Positions 24,931 through 33,337 of a stretch of DNA of 64,000 nucleotides are shown piece by piece. Source of the DNA: Pseudomonas baetica (GTDB taxonomy: Bacteria > Pseudomonadota > Gammaproteobacteria > Pseudomonadales > Pseudomonadaceae); contig NZ_PHHE01000001.1 of NCBI RefSeq assembly GCF_002813455.1, positions 186,001 to 250,000 of the forward strand, given 5' to 3'. Each line of letters starts with the position of its first letter. Positions within the stretch are counted from its first letter, which is position 1. The translations under genes and the position numbers were made by a program. Under the pieces are notes generated by a model. The model saw only the letters and a list, made by a program, of their open reading frames with translations, ran no database searches and was not told where the DNA came from.

Positions 24931-25569
24931 ATGATCCCGCTTCAAGACCTGCTGATCTTCGCCGCCGCCGCGTTGCTGATGGTGCTGACGCCGGGGCCGA
25001 ACATGATCTACCTGATCTCGCGTTCGATCTGTCAGGGGCGCAAGGCCGGGGTGACATCCTTGCTCGGCGTGGTGGCCGGTTTCTTTGTGCATATGTTCGC
25101 GGCGGCGGCCGGTTTGACTGCGGTGTTTCTCGCCGTGCCGATGGCTTATGAAGTGTTGAAGTGGGCCGGTGCGCTGTACCTGCTGTGGCTGGCCTGGCAA
25201 GCGGTGAAACCCGGCGCACGTTCGCCGTTCGAAGCGCAGCAATTGCCGCCGGATTCATCACGCAAACTGATCACCATGGGCTTTCTTACCAGCGCCCTGA
25301 ACCCGAAAATTGCCGTGTTCTACCTCTCGGTGTTTCCGCAATTCATCACACCCGAACATGGCTCGGTGTTCACCCAAAGCATCATCCTTGGCCTGACCCA
25401 GATCAGCGTCAGTTTTTGCGTCAATTTGCTGATTGCGCTGTTCGCGGCAGGCATTGCTTCGTGGTTCGTGCGCAACCCGACGTGGCTGGCGCTGCAGCGT
25501 TATTTCATGGGCATGGTGCTCGGCGGTCTGGCCGTGCGGTTGATGCTTGAACAGCGGCGAGGCGCTTGA
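24931..25569 (+). CDS. LysE/RhtB-family amino-acid exporter
   Basis: This 212-residue inner-membrane protein has six hydrophobic segments and the family N-terminus (LLMVLTPGPNMIYLISRSIC) followed by GRKAGVTSLLGVVAGFFVHM. NPKIAVFYLSVFPQF is also a strong RhtB/LysE feature. It probably exports an amino acid or derivative by proton antiport. ATG 24931 has AAAGGA seven bases upstream. The stop is one base before the ATG of the next gene, which suggests translational coupling. Confidence 0.9.
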   Translation: MIPLQDLLIFAAAALLMVLTPGPNMIYLISRSICQGRKAGVTSLLGVVAGFFVHMFAAAAGLTAVFLAVPMAYEVLKWAGALYLLWLAWQAVKPGARSPFEAQQLPPDSSRKLITMGFLTSALNPKIAVFYLSVFPQFITPEHGSVFTQSIILGLTQISVSFCVNLLIALFAAGIASWFVRNPTWLALQRYFMGMVLGGLAVRLMLEQRRGA

Positions 25570-25570
25570 G

Positions 25571-26068
25571 ATGTGGAGCGAACGGCTGGACGCCAGCCAT
25601 GCCCTGGCCTACCGCGAGCTGATGCTCGAAGCGTACGACCGTCATCCCCAGGCGTTCACCTCCAGCGTGCGTGAGCGGGCAGTGATGCCGCTGAGTTGGT
25701 GGGAAGGCCGATTGACCAGCAAACTCGACGTGGTGCTCGGCGCGTTTGCAGACGGCAGATTGGCAGGCATCGTCGGCCTGGCGTTCGAACCGCGAGAGAA
25801 GGCCAGGCACAAGGCAACGCTGTTTGGCATGTACGTGTCGGCTGATTTTCGTCAGCACGGATTGGGCTTCGAGCTGGTGCAGGCAGCTGTGAGCGAAGCT
25901 CAAAACCACCCGGAGCTGAAACTCATCCAGTTGACCGTCACGGCCGGCAACGACGCCGCGCTCAAGCTCTACCAACGCTGCGGCTTCATCCAGTTCGGCC
26001 TCGAACCTTTGGCCGTGCGGGTGGGTGAAGATTACTTCGACAAGATCCACATGTGGCGTGAACTCTGA
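25571..26068 (+). CDS. GNAT-family N-acetyltransferase
   Basis: This 165-residue acetyl-CoA-dependent acetyltransferase has the GNAT fold: strand 4 FGMYVSADFRQHGLGFELVQ (motif A, with the QHGLG loop matching Q/R-x-x-G-x-G/A) and the C-terminal motif B region NDAALKLYQRCGFIQFG. Its ATG begins one base after the exporter stop, and GAGG sits inside the end of the exporter gene as the ribosome site. The acceptor is unknown; the pairing with an exporter suggests detoxification of an amine or amino-acid analogue, which is inference only. Confidence 0.88.
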   Translation: MWSERLDASHALAYRELMLEAYDRHPQAFTSSVRERAVMPLSWWEGRLTSKLDVVLGAFADGRLAGIVGLAFEPREKARHKATLFGMYVSADFRQHGLGFELVQAAVSEAQNHPELKLIQLTVTAGNDAALKLYQRCGFIQFGLEPLAVRVGEDYFDKIHMWREL

Positions 26069-26147
26069 CATCCACCACGAGTGAAGCACCCGTCGGGGTA
26101 AGGGGATTGAACCCCTCACCCCTACGCCCGACTCGGTTAGGGGCAGC

Positions 26148-29100
26148 TTAATAAACTCGCAGTGTCGGTAGAGGTTGGCCACCGGGTGAGTGTTGAAACC
26201 CGCTTCCGTTGTTCAAGTTGAACGCCCACGCCACATCGTAGACATAGTCGTTGTTGGTGGAAGTCCAGTAGATCGATTGCGGCCAGCCAAAATACGCCGG
26301 GATGTTTCCTACCGAGGCGTAGGTCTGCCAGAACGTCTGAAACTGCGACAGCGTCAGGCAATAGGGGCGCCATTGATGTTGCAGGTGTCCGTGCCAGGTG
26401 ACATACCCCCAGAACGTGACGTTTTTTATGCCGTAGATGGTCAGGATATAGGACGCGCGCTGCCCTGACTGGTCTGTCACGGTAATAGTCGCCGTGCCGT
26501 TGCCGATGGCGGCAACCCTGCCATTGGCATCGAGGATCTTTGCGATGCCGGTGTTGGACGAGCTGTACGAATAAGGACCGCTGCCTCCCGAGGCCGGTTG
26601 CGAATGAATACTGCCCGGTGGAGTGTGCAAAGGGGGGCGCCCCGGCACCAGGTAAAGGTAGGGCAGATACAACGAGGCGTTATTGCCAGCACTCAGGTCG
26701 TTTGCAACCGTCACAATCCATGTGTTGGACACGAATTGGTTATTGGGCAGTTTCGCGACAAGGTTGTGGCGACCGAACCCGATATTGACGATGGCCTGCC
26801 AAATGCCATCCTTATCTGCCTTTGCAATCCCTATTCTCCCTTTGTCGTTGTACAGCTCGACATCGGTTCCCGGCGCGGCGGTTCCCACCAGTTCGGGAGC
26901 GGGGTCATCGCAGGTACCGCCGTTGGCAACGGGTCCGGTCTTTGGCCCTTTCCGGTCGTTAACTTGGGTGATGACCGGAGGAGCCAGCATCAGCGTCTTT
27001 ATTGTCAGCTCTTTCACCGGGAAGAAGGTATCGACCCCCCCCTTGTTACTGAAATTGGAGATAGCCAGGCAATAAACCAGCGTGCCGTCTTTGAACAAGG
27101 CGAGGTCGTCGCGTTTGATGACTCCGCTCAGCCCGGTATTAACGTGGTTTGCAGTGATCACACCGTCAAATAGCATGAGGACGTATTCGTTGTCTTCGTT
27201 CGTGACGCCGCTCAAGGCCACCCGCATCCGCGTGCCGATGGCAATGAACAACCAGGCCATCAGCGCCCAGTGTGCGTCGCCCTTGAAGTTGTTGAGGTTG
27301 AGTACCTCGTGATCCACAGCCTCGGTGATGCTCATGCCGGGGTAGTGCAGGTTCGGCTCGGGAATGTCAGTGACACGGTATTTAGTGGCAGGGGAGGTTT
27401 GGTCCGGAATACCTTCCTGGGACACGACATACCAAATACTCAAGAAGGTGCCAATATTGGCTGCGACTACGGTGCGTGGCAGCACAAAGCGCAACGTCCC
27501 GTTTTTGCTCCCGGCAACCGAGTCAATCGCAGGGCTACCAAAACCTTCGCGCCCCTTTATGAAGAGTGTGATGCGCTGTTTGGGATCCATCCCGGTGAAG
27601 GCAAGCGTGACGGTCGCATTGATCCTGGTATCCATCGGATTTATGACATCGCCAGGCCCGGCCTCCAAGAGTACCGGGGCCGACAATGACAGTGCCTTGG
27701 CGCCGATTCGCAATATCAGTGGGGGAGCCGTGAGCGGCAGTTCCCTTGGGCGCTCGATATGCCAGATCACATGGATCACATGATGAAGCTGCGACTGGAT
27801 CAATTCCAGGTCCAGCCAGAACTCAAGGTCCCTGCCAACGTTGTGGGCGGTGATGGGCAATGAATCGGCAAAAATGAGGGTGTCAGGCGTCTCAAGATTA
27901 TCGCCTTGGCGCCAGACTTCGAAGCGCACAATATCATTGAGCTGGGTACGACCCGCGGACGGACAAGTCGCAGGCGTGCCAAAGGGAATATCCTTCGGAT
28001 CCAGTATGCCCTTGTCATCTTTTGCTACGTCGACGATGTCCAGCACGTTGCTCACAGGGCCGATACGCAGCCTGCGGATGTGGGACTCCAGCGCTGGGAT
28101 ATGCCCTTCGCCAGAGATCTCATAGGAAAGATTGATCGTGGCGCCTGGAAAACTGCCAAAGTGATCGGTATCGACTATAAAGGGTATCACGAACCCTATT
28201 TGAGGGATGTCCATTGACTCAGTGACATATCGTCCAGCAGTTTGCAGTCGAGTCGTCCCTCCGGCACTGGTGGTTATGATTGTCAGTGTTACATAGTCAC
28301 TGATTTTGATGCCTTTGATATCCGGCCCGGCATAGACGACTATTTCCTTGAGCTCTGGCGCCAATACCGCGCCTTGTGCCTGAGGGACCGAGGGGGCGGG
28401 AGCACGGTATTTTTCGGCGATCAGTCTTGGGCAATAAGGGAAGGAGGGAGTGTGCGTTGTCGTTTCACCCTCCACTCTGATTCTGTTGTATTTGAGTGTG
28501 ATCGTCGATGGGGCGATTCTTTGCAGGAGCGCATAAGCAATCGGGAACGTTACGACGCCTGTCTTGTACGGTACCGGGCCATAGGTTTCGGTGAACCCGC
28601 TGGCTTTATCGGAAAAAATCAACTCCACCTGGTCTGCGGGGATGGCGTCCGAGCGCCTCACCGATATGTGACATTGCGCCTGTTCACCGTGCAAATCGTC
28701 GAGGTCGAGTACATCGTCCTGAGCCAAACCCAATGACGGTGCCTCTAACCAGTTCTGCTTCGGATCAAGTGTGCCCACGCCGATGGCAGAGTTCCGACTG
28801 ATGTTGGATACCTGGTCCTGGATTATGTAGCTCACGAGCAATGGGTCGGCGGTCTGGATCGCCTTGAGTACCTCTGACGGAACAGGGACTTTGATTTCCT
28901 GACCTTCTTGTTCGGCGGTGATGGTGTATAAGACGTCCTGATCGCCGATGGTCAGCTTGATCACGTCCCCGCGGGTCATGATCGACCACTTGGGAACGAT
29001 GACATCAATACCGTCTTCGACCATTTGCTTATCAATCGAGCGGGGGAAGACAGGGGGAAGTAGCGCAACCCGTTCGCCACTTTTTCCGGTCGGATCGAGA

Positions 29101-29618
29101 CTGTCCGGGTACGTGGTTTTGACCCATATATTGATGCGCTCGGAGGGTTCAGGACCTTGTCCGCTCGGACGTTCTATGGTGTACCAGAACGGGTAAATGC
29201 CTGGCCTGTCGAAGAAAATATCCAGGATGGTGGTGAGCATGTTTCTATCTTTGTGATCCTCTGGGACAACTTCGGTTTTGATCAGCGTGCCGGGCTCTGC
29301 AGGGTCTGGATTCTGGCCAGGTTCCAGTCGGTTGCCACGGTACATGCGGAGCGTGTCCCCCGTTTGCTGGTTGATATAGGCGTGAATGGTTGCGAACCAC
29401 CCCACCACAGCGGTTTTGTCAGCACTTATCCCATACGTCGCGGGCAAGAACACAACGGACTTCTTACCCGGGATATCAATGGGAACAAGCCGCGTTGCAC
29501 CGTTTTCCATAAAAAGACTGGGCCTCAGGTATTCCGCGAAAGGGTCGAGCTCCTCCTGAGGACTTTCGACTGCCATCTTTTTCAATTCCAGCAGCGTAAA
29601 GAGGGTGTATATGCTCAT
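26148..29618 (-). CDS. Large multi-Ig-domain protein with Big_2-like and Trp/Tyr-rich C-terminal domains, function unknown
   Basis: This 1156-residue protein has no recognised enzymatic motif and no N-terminal signal peptide. After an N-terminal unit (1-165) come about five beta-rich modules of 120-150 residues, three of which open with a related D-P motif (GTLDPKQNW at 282, GILDPKDIPFG at 537, VINPMDTRI at 658). A more divergent region follows. A bacterial Ig domain of the adhesin type lies at about 898-972 (GTAAPGTDVELYNDKGRIG). A Big_2-like domain at 1000-1062 has SSSNTGIAKILDANGRVAAI. A 95-residue tail is very rich in Trp, Tyr and Asn. A GGGAGAAC ribosome site supports ATG 29618. The gene stands alone and looks AT-richer than its neighbours. 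An adhesin, lectin or secreted toxin-like role is possible but unproven. Confidence 0.75.
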   Translation of the reverse strand: MSIYTLFTLLELKKMAVESPQEELDPFAEYLRPSLFMENGATRLVPIDIPGKKSVVFLPATYGISADKTAVVGWFATIHAYINQQTGDTLRMYRGNRLEPGQNPDPAEPGTLIKTEVVPEDHKDRNMLTTILDIFFDRPGIYPFWYTIERPSGQGPEPSERINIWVKTTYPDSLDPTGKSGERVALLPPVFPRSIDKQMVEDGIDVIVPKWSIMTRGDVIKLTIGDQDVLYTITAEQEGQEIKVPVPSEVLKAIQTADPLLVSYIIQDQVSNISRNSAIGVGTLDPKQNWLEAPSLGLAQDDVLDLDDLHGEQAQCHISVRRSDAIPADQVELIFSDKASGFTETYGPVPYKTGVVTFPIAYALLQRIAPSTITLKYNRIRVEGETTTHTPSFPYCPRLIAEKYRAPAPSVPQAQGAVLAPELKEIVVYAGPDIKGIKISDYVTLTIITTSAGGTTRLQTAGRYVTESMDIPQIGFVIPFIVDTDHFGSFPGATINLSYEISGEGHIPALESHIRRLRIGPVSNVLDIVDVAKDDKGILDPKDIPFGTPATCPSAGRTQLNDIVRFEVWRQGDNLETPDTLIFADSLPITAHNVGRDLEFWLDLELIQSQLHHVIHVIWHIERPRELPLTAPPLILRIGAKALSLSAPVLLEAGPGDVINPMDTRINATVTLAFTGMDPKQRITLFIKGREGFGSPAIDSVAGSKNGTLRFVLPRTVVAANIGTFLSIWYVVSQEGIPDQTSPATKYRVTDIPEPNLHYPGMSITEAVDHEVLNLNNFKGDAHWALMAWLFIAIGTRMRVALSGVTNEDNEYVLMLFDGVITANHVNTGLSGVIKRDDLALFKDGTLVYCLAISNFSNKGGVDTFFPVKELTIKTLMLAPPVITQVNDRKGPKTGPVANGGTCDDPAPELVGTAAPGTDVELYNDKGRIGIAKADKDGIWQAIVNIGFGRHNLVAKLPNNQFVSNTWIVTVANDLSAGNNASLYLPYLYLVPGRPPLHTPPGSIHSQPASGGSGPYSYSSSNTGIAKILDANGRVAAIGNGTATITVTDQSGQRASYILTIYGIKNVTFWGYVTWHGHLQHQWRPYCLTLSQFQTFWQTYASVGNIPAYFGWPQSIYWTSTNNDYVYDVAWAFNLNNGSGFQHSPGGQPLPTLRVY

Positions 29619-29702
29619 GTTGTTCTCCCAATGTGGCCCGAGTACGTGAACCGGACTGGTGTCGTGCTGGCCAGAAGGGGATTGGATTCGCTATCGCACA
29701 GG

Positions 29703-29757
29703 CTGACAACTGTCAGAAATTACAGGTAAAGGTGTTTTTCCGACCACCGGTAGTCGG
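29703..29757. promoter_or_regulatory. Two palindromes upstream of the multi-Ig gene
   Basis: CTGACAACTGTCAG (29703-29716) is a dyad with a two-base centre, and CCGACCACCGGTAGTCGG (29740-29757) is an almost perfect one. Both lie 85-140 bp upstream of the ATG at 29618, where operators would sit. No regulator is identified. Confidence 0.35.
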
Positions 29758-29876
29758 TGACCGTTACTGAATAAACGAATGTCTTTGCAACAATCATGGT
29801 TCTTGGGCGGCGCATCTCACGCATGGAGCTGTTTGATGCGTTGCACGTCGAGCAGCTCCATGCGCGGGGAAACGAG

Positions 29877-30806
29877 TCAGCGCACCGCGCTGACGCCATC
29901 CAGGGTCGAGAACGATGTGTCCTTGGCCGTCAGCAGGAAATCGCGCATGTACGGCGCATCGAGCATGTCCGCCCGAATCGCCGCGTACAACGTCGCAAAC
30001 AGGCCTTTTTCACCCAGCCGCTTGGCTTTGACGTAACCGCGCGAGCTGTATTCATGCAGTGCCCAGTGCGGCATGCCGCAGACGCCACGGCCGCTGGCGA
30101 CCAGTTGCATCATCATCACTGTCAGTTCCGAGGTGCGTACTTGTGCCGGTTCGATGTCGGCCGGTTCGAGGAAGCGCGTGAAGATGTCCAGCCGATCCCG
30201 TTCCACCGGGTAGGTGATCAGGGTTTCGGCCAGCAAGTCTTCCGGGACGATGTACGGTTTGCTCGCCAGCGCATGCTGGTTGGCGACCGCAAGCATGGCT
30301 TCGTAGGTGAACAGCGGCACATACGTGATGCCGGCAATTTCCAGTGGATCAGAGGTGACCACCAGGTCCAGATCGCCACGGGCCAGCGCCGGCAGTGGCG
30401 CAAACGAAAAGCCTGAAGCGAGGTCGAGTTCGACTTCCGGCCAGGCATCGCGGAACTGGTCGATGGTCGGCATCAGCCACTGGAAGCAACTGTGGCACTC
30501 GATCGCCATGTGCAGACGCCCGGCCGTCCCACCCGCGAGACGGCTGATGTCACGCTCGGCGGCGCGCAGCAGCGGCAGGGTCGCGTCGGCCAGTTGCAGC
30601 AGGCGCAGGCCGGCGCTGGTGAAGCGCACCGGTTTGGTCTTGCGCACGAACAACGGCATCCCCAGCCGCTCTTCGAGCTCCTTGAATTGGTGGGACAGCG
30701 CCGATTGGGTCAGGTGCAGGCGGTCGGCGGCATCCACCAGGCTGTCGGCTTCGCGCAGGGCGTGCAGGGTTTTCAGGTGACGGATCTCAAGCACCGCAGG
30801 CTCCAT
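29877..30806 (-). CDS. metR: MetR, LysR-type activator of methionine biosynthesis
   Basis: This 309-residue LysR regulator matches E. coli MetR in several diagnostic blocks: EIRHLKTLHALREADSL, LHLTQSALSHQFKELEERLG, FVRKTKPVRFT, IECHSCFQWLMPTIDQF and TLITYPVERDRLDIF. MetR binds homocysteine and activates metE and related genes. The N-terminal HTH lies at about 18-45. I take ATG 30806 because it gives the same short N-terminus as E. coli MetR; the frame is open further upstream. No metE or metH gene is in the window, so it acts in trans. Confidence 0.9.
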   Translation of the reverse strand: MEPAVLEIRHLKTLHALREADSLVDAADRLHLTQSALSHQFKELEERLGMPLFVRKTKPVRFTSAGLRLLQLADATLPLLRAAERDISRLAGGTAGRLHMAIECHSCFQWLMPTIDQFRDAWPEVELDLASGFSFAPLPALARGDLDLVVTSDPLEIAGITYVPLFTYEAMLAVANQHALASKPYIVPEDLLAETLITYPVERDRLDIFTRFLEPADIEPAQVRTSELTVMMMQLVASGRGVCGMPHWALHEYSSRGYVKAKRLGEKGLFATLYAAIRADMLDAPYMRDFLLTAKDTSFSTLDGVSAVR

Positions 30807-30987
30807 GAGTAAAATTTGTGGATAAGGCAATACTGGTGAGTTTGTCTCATGTTGCGCGACCTGTCGACCGTGGCCCGTCACGACCGCTCGGCACTCTTCA
30901 TCAAACTGTCATGCAACTGTGGCAGCGCGCTTGAACAAAGTTCATCAGACTCGCGCTCTACTGGGGTTCTGCGTTTCGGTGTTTTTC

Positions 30988-32022
30988 ATGCATAAGGCTT
31001 TTTTATCAATCGCGGCCATGTTGGCCGCGCTTTTGTTCGCGGCGCCGTCATTCTCCGCGCCGCGCTGCGATGTCAATGTGCCGACCGAGCACGTCGATCT
31101 GCAGCAAGTCAGCATCGCTTACCAGAGCATCGGTCGGGCTTCGGACCCGGCGTTGTTGCTGGTGATGGGCCTGGGCGGGCAATTGATTCACTGGCCGGAC
31201 GAAGTGGTGGTCGCGCTGTGTCAGCAAGGCTTCCGGGTGATTCGTTACGACAATCGCGATGTCGGTTTGTCGACCTGGCGTCAGGCGCCGGTCGAGGCCA
31301 ACCTGACGTTTGAAGTGCTGCGCTACAAACTTGGTTTACCGGTATCGGCGCCGTACAGCCTGACGGACATGGCCGATGACGCATTGGGGTTGATGAGTGC
31401 GCTGCACGTCGAACAGTTCCATGTACTGGGTGCCAGCATGGGCGGGATGATCGCCCAGCACATGGCGGCCATGGCGCCGCAACGGGTCGAGAGCCTGACC
31501 CTGATCATGACCACTTCCGGGGCCGAAGGCTTGCCGGCGCCGAGTGCGGCGTTGGTGCAATTGTTGTCGCGCCGTGGCGCGCCGAACCGTCAAGTGGCGC
31601 TGGAACAGCAGGCCGATCTGCTGGCAGCGCTGGGCAGCCCGGCGGTCAGCGATGATCGCCAGGCGTTGCTGCAACAGGCTGCTGCCTCCTATGACCGGGC
31701 CTTCAATCCCGAAGGCGTGAAACGCCAGATCATGGCCATCCTCGCCGAACCGAGCCGGGTGGCGTTGCTCAACCAGTTGCGCGTGCCGACGCTGGTGGTG
31801 CACGGCACGGCCGATCCGTTACTGCCGGTGATGCATGGCGTGCATCTGGCGGCACATATTCGTGGCAGTCAGTTGAAACTGATCCCGGGGCTGGCGCACC
31901 GTTTTCAGGAAGCGTTCAAGGAACCGTTGCTGGCGGCGGTGTTGCCGTACTTGCAGGCGCATCGTGAGGACACTTCGCACTGGGCGCAGATTGAGCCGGT
32001 GGCGGGCGGGAATCTCTTGTAG
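30988..32022 (+). CDS. Secreted alpha/beta hydrolase
   Basis: This 344-residue alpha/beta-fold hydrolase is probably periplasmic or secreted: a signal peptide ([20 protein letters not shown], cut near SFSA) leads it. The lid-less fold shows HGxG-equivalent VMGLGGQ near 70, the nucleophile in [11 protein letters not shown], the acid in [11 protein letters not shown] and the His in GLAHRFQE. The canonical N-terminus begins [13 protein letters not shown]. The ribosome site before ATG 30988 is weak. Similar proteins in Pseudomonas are annotated only as alpha/beta hydrolases; lipase, esterase or other hydrolase action is possible. It is divergent from metR with 181 bp between the starts. Confidence 0.85.
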   Translation: MHKAFLSIAAMLAALLFAAPSFSAPRCDVNVPTEHVDLQQVSIAYQSIGRASDPALLLVMGLGGQLIHWPDEVVVALCQQGFRVIRYDNRDVGLSTWRQAPVEANLTFEVLRYKLGLPVSAPYSLTDMADDALGLMSALHVEQFHVLGASMGGMIAQHMAAMAPQRVESLTLIMTTSGAEGLPAPSAALVQLLSRRGAPNRQVALEQQADLLAALGSPAVSDDRQALLQQAAASYDRAFNPEGVKRQIMAILAEPSRVALLNQLRVPTLVVHGTADPLLPVMHGVHLAAHIRGSQLKLIPGLAHRFQEAFKEPLLAAVLPYLQAHREDTSHWAQIEPVAGGNLL

Positions 32023-32047
32023 CTGAGGTTTCGCGGTGTCTGTACTG

Positions 32048-32122
32048 GCCCCTTCGGGAGCAAGCCCCCTCCCACAGGGGAACGCATTGCCAATGTGGGA
32101 GGGGGCTTGCTCCCGAAGGGGT
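32048..32122. repeat. REPIN, variant core (GGGAGGGGGCTTGCTCCCGA)
   Basis: CCCTTCGGGAGCAAGCCCCC with its inverse GGGGGCTTGCTCCCGAAGGG. The core sequence differs from most other REPs in the window, so it belongs to a different REP subclass. Confidence 0.88.
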
Positions 32123-32184
32123 CATCACTGTCGCCGCAAGACCGGACAGGTGTATCGTCTGGGTTTTGCGGCGCGAGGTGGTTC

Positions 32185-32853
32185 ATGAATTCCACTCTGA
32201 AAATCGACTTTGTCAGCGACGTCTCCTGCCCCTGGTGCGTGGTGGGGCTGCGTGGCTTGCAGCAGGCACTGGAAATCCTGCGTAACGAGGTGCAGGCCGA
32301 GATCCATTTTCAACCGTTCGAGTTGAATCCGAAGATGGGCGCCGAGGGCCAGAACATCGCTGAACACATTCAAGAGAAGTACGGCTCGACGCCGGAGCAA
32401 TCGCAGAAGAATCGCGAGGCCATTCGCGCCCGTGGCGCCGAACTCGGATTTGCCTTTCGCACCGATGGCAACAGCCGCATCTACAACACCTTCGATGCGC
32501 ACCGTTTGCTGCATTGGGCGGGGCTGGAAGGTGTGCAATTGCCGCTGAAGGAGGCGCTGTTCAAAGCGTATTTCACCGATGGCGGCAACCCCTCGGATCA
32601 CGCGCAGTTGGTGCAGATAGCTGAAAGCGTCGGGCTGGATCGCCAGCGGGCCGCGGCGATTCTGGCCTCGGACGAATTTACTGATGAGGTGCGTGAAGAA
32701 GAGCAGGTGTGGCTGCAACGCGGGGTGAGTTCAGTGCCGACGGTGGTCTTCAACGGTCAATACGCGGTGACTGGGGGCCAACCGGTGGAGACGTTTGTCG
32801 GGGCGATTCGGCAGATCATGGCCGAAGCCAAGGGCGGCACTGTCAGTCGCTAA
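32185..32853 (+). CDS. DsbA-family oxidoreductase (FrnE-like)
   Basis: This 222-residue thioredoxin-fold protein has the active-site C-P-W-C near the N-terminus (FVSDVSCPWCVVGLRGLQ) and the helical insert of the FrnE/DsbA group (PKMGAEGQNIAEHIQEKYG, YNTFDAHRLLHWAG). The cis-Pro loop is SVPTVVFNGQY. There is no signal peptide, so unlike DsbA it is cytoplasmic, where FrnE-type proteins act in disulfide or polyketide-related chemistry. ATG 32185 has GAGGTGG as ribosome site. It is single between a REPIN and another intergenic repeat. Confidence 0.9.
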   Translation: MNSTLKIDFVSDVSCPWCVVGLRGLQQALEILRNEVQAEIHFQPFELNPKMGAEGQNIAEHIQEKYGSTPEQSQKNREAIRARGAELGFAFRTDGNSRIYNTFDAHRLLHWAGLEGVQLPLKEALFKAYFTDGGNPSDHAQLVQIAESVGLDRQRAAAILASDEFTDEVREEEQVWLQRGVSSVPTVVFNGQYAVTGGQPVETFVGAIRQIMAEAKGGTVSR

Positions 32854-32877
32854 TCGCCCGCCGTGTGGTTTTGATCT

Positions 32878-32995
32878 TGATCGTTCCCACGCTTTGCGTG
32901 GGAATGCAGCCCCGGACGCTCTGCGTCCCATTAAAACGCGGAGCATGATCAAGACAAGATCAAAAGATCGCCGCCTGCGGCAGCTCCAGGGGGAG
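32878..32995. repeat. Compound Pseudomonas intergenic repeat
   Basis: The stretch holds GTTCCCACGCTTTGCGTGGG (an inverted repeat), then GGACGCTCTGCGTCC (a second small stem), then AAGATCAAAAGATCGCCGCC followed by TGCGGCAGCTCC. These are recurrent intergenic motifs of fluorescens-group Pseudomonas. A shorter copy of the last motif is at 55556-55598. Confidence 0.7.
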
Positions 32996-32998
32996 TGG

Positions 32999-33337
32999 TC
33001 ACGAGTGAATGCGGACCCAAACCGTCACCAGTACGGTCGCCGCCATCAACCACGCCACCGCCGCCACCGCCAGCGAAGCCTCCAGGCTCATTCGATCGAC
33101 CATCACATACAACGTCGCCAGGTACACAAAATACGGAATGATCGACCACATCCCGAACACGATGGTGGTCTTCAAATCGTCAATCGAACGCCCCTTGCCG
33201 ACGATGTAATGCGCGATCAAGGCAAAGGTCGGAAACAGCGGCACCAAACCTGCGATGTAGTAGTTTTTGGTCTTGGCCAGCGCCGCCAGTATCACCACCA
33301 CGGCGGCGCCGAGTGCAGCTTTCAGTAGCAGATCCAT
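32999..33337 (-). CDS. glpM: GlpM-family membrane protein
   Basis: This small inner-membrane protein (112 aa) has four hydrophobic segments and the GlpM signature blocks AKTKNYYIAGLVPLFPTFAL, IAHYIVG, TIVFGMWSIIPYFVYLATLY. GlpM of P. aeruginosa was reported to be needed for efficient alginate production, but its molecular role is not known. Its ATG overlaps the aauR stop (TGATG at 33335-33339), so here it is coupled to the aau genes rather than to glpD, about 10 kb away, with which it is linked in P. aeruginosa. Confidence 0.88.
   Translation of the reverse strand: MDLLLKAALGAAVVVILAALAKTKNYYIAGLVPLFPTFALIAHYIVGKGRSIDDLKTTIVFGMWSIIPYFVYLATLYVMVDRMSLEASLAVAAVAWLMAATVLVTVWVRIHS

Noticed and set aside
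26069..26147. GGTAAGGGGATTGAACCCCT as a possible tRNA 3' part
   Set aside because: It shows a small inverted repeat only; no cloverleaf or anticodon arm can be built.
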